DNA of 35,510 bases from Myxococcus llanfairpwllgwyngyllgogerychwyrndrobwllllantysiliogogogochensis. GTDB taxonomy: Bacteria > Myxococcota > Myxococcia > Myxococcales > Myxococcaceae. The first letter of the stretch is position 1, and the number at the start of each line of letters is the position of its first letter. The notes beneath the pieces are model-generated. The model was not told where the DNA came from. It did not search any database and saw only the letters and a list, made by a program, of their open reading frames with translations. The DNA lies in the NCBI RefSeq assembly GCF_006636215.1, contig NZ_VIFM01000103.1, positions 1 to 35,510 on the forward strand, given 5' to 3'. The position numbers and the translations under genes were made by a program. Shown piece after piece: positions 35,241-35,510 of this stretch.

Positions 35241-35510
35241 TCAGCCGGCTTCGGGCGGGCAACACTCGCGACACAGGGCCCGGTTGCGCCCATGCGCCAC
35301 GGCCATCAACAACCCGCCTCCCAGGGTGAGCCCCATCTCCCACCGCTCGCCCGCGCCCTCGGGGACCAGGAACGCCCCCGCGCCCAGCAGGGCCAGCCCA
35401 CCTCCGGCGAGCACGGGCACCACCCCACGCCGATGCAGCCTCCATCCCGGGATGAAGGCCGCGAGCGCGCCCAGCAACACCAGCGCGAACAACCATCGAT
35501 GCGTCCCCTC
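35241..35510 (-). CDS. MerC-domain membrane protein, N-terminal part outside the window
   Basis: The frame is open to the window edge, giving the last 89 residues of a protein whose start lies beyond 35510; a TTG at 35492 is in frame but is not likely the true start. Three hydrophobic segments are seen (FALVLLGALAAFIPGW, VVPVLAGGGLALLGAGAFLV, LTLGGGLLMAVA). The order LLGALAAFIPGWRLHRR, then VAHGRNRALCRECC, is the C-terminal half of MerC-domain proteins, which end in helix four, an H-x2-N-R step and Cys. Family members include mercury importers, but many chromosomal ones have unknown substrates. The helix-1 Cys pair that decides mercury binding is outside the window. Confidence 0.75.
   Translation of the reverse strand, partial: EGTHRWLFALVLLGALAAFIPGWRLHRRGVVPVLAGGGLALLGAGAFLVPEGAGERWEMGLTLGGGLLMAVAHGRNRALCRECCPPEAG

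Overview
The window looks like a piece of a myxobacterial chromosome, most probably Myxococcaceae (Myxococcus/Corallococcus type). The whole stretch is very GC-rich with strong G/C third positions, GTG starts are common, secreted and lipoprotein unknowns are many, and the gene set is chromosomal. This assignment is inference from style; no marker gene fixes it. There are no rRNA or tRNA genes, CRISPR arrays, transposases or phage genes, and no compositional island that I can see.

Layout. 1-1440: a perfect 25-bp inverted repeat, then a secreted Cys-rich protein with an EndoU-like C-terminus. 1440-8181 (minus): the 23S rRNA methyltransferase RlmE followed by a giant alpha-2-macroglobulin-like protein with a CSEQ thioester motif. 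8279-10032: small unknowns (a two-helix membrane protein, an eight-Cys zinc-ribbon protein, a hypothetical protein, a lipoprotein). 10114-11253 (minus): an acyl-CoA dehydrogenase. 11442-17581 (plus): an RND efflux operon (lipid-anchored adaptor, inner-membrane pump, MarR regulator, secreted unknown) behind a promoter carrying a palindrome. 17604-19234 (minus): an SCP2-domain protein and an alpha-methylacyl-CoA racemase-like protein. 19338-20931: a single-domain response regulator divergent from a histidine-kinase-like protein whose ATP site is degenerate. 21002-21247: TatA. 21406-24011 (minus): a TPR protein overlapping a long-chain acyl-CoA synthetase. 24160-24897 (minus): a sigma-70-family factor with a good intrinsic terminator. 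25118-27548 (minus): Rieske protein, divergent FolE and GlcD-like FAD oxidase, tightly packed. 27687-33021 (plus): a six-gene metal uptake locus spanning the whole envelope. 33127-35510: a lipoprotein with a ChaN/TIKI-like but mutated domain, an isochorismatase-family hydrolase, and the C-terminal part of a MerC-domain protein cut by the window edge.

Two themes connect genes. First, lipid catabolism: the acyl-CoA dehydrogenase and the SCP2-racemase pair lie 8 kb apart, yet both are preceded by the same operator-like palindrome TTGATT-N4-AATCAA, so they probably share a regulator. The acyl-CoA synthetase fits the theme but lacks the site. Second, the metal locus joins an ordinary ABC transporter (binding protein, ATPase, permease) to an outer-membrane barrel, a secreted His/Cys protein and a lipoprotein with a CHNGHCH motif. 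This is the best candidate for a partly undescribed system. Three proteins keep a known fold but appear to lack key catalytic residues: the kinase-like protein, FolE and the ChaN-like lipoprotein.
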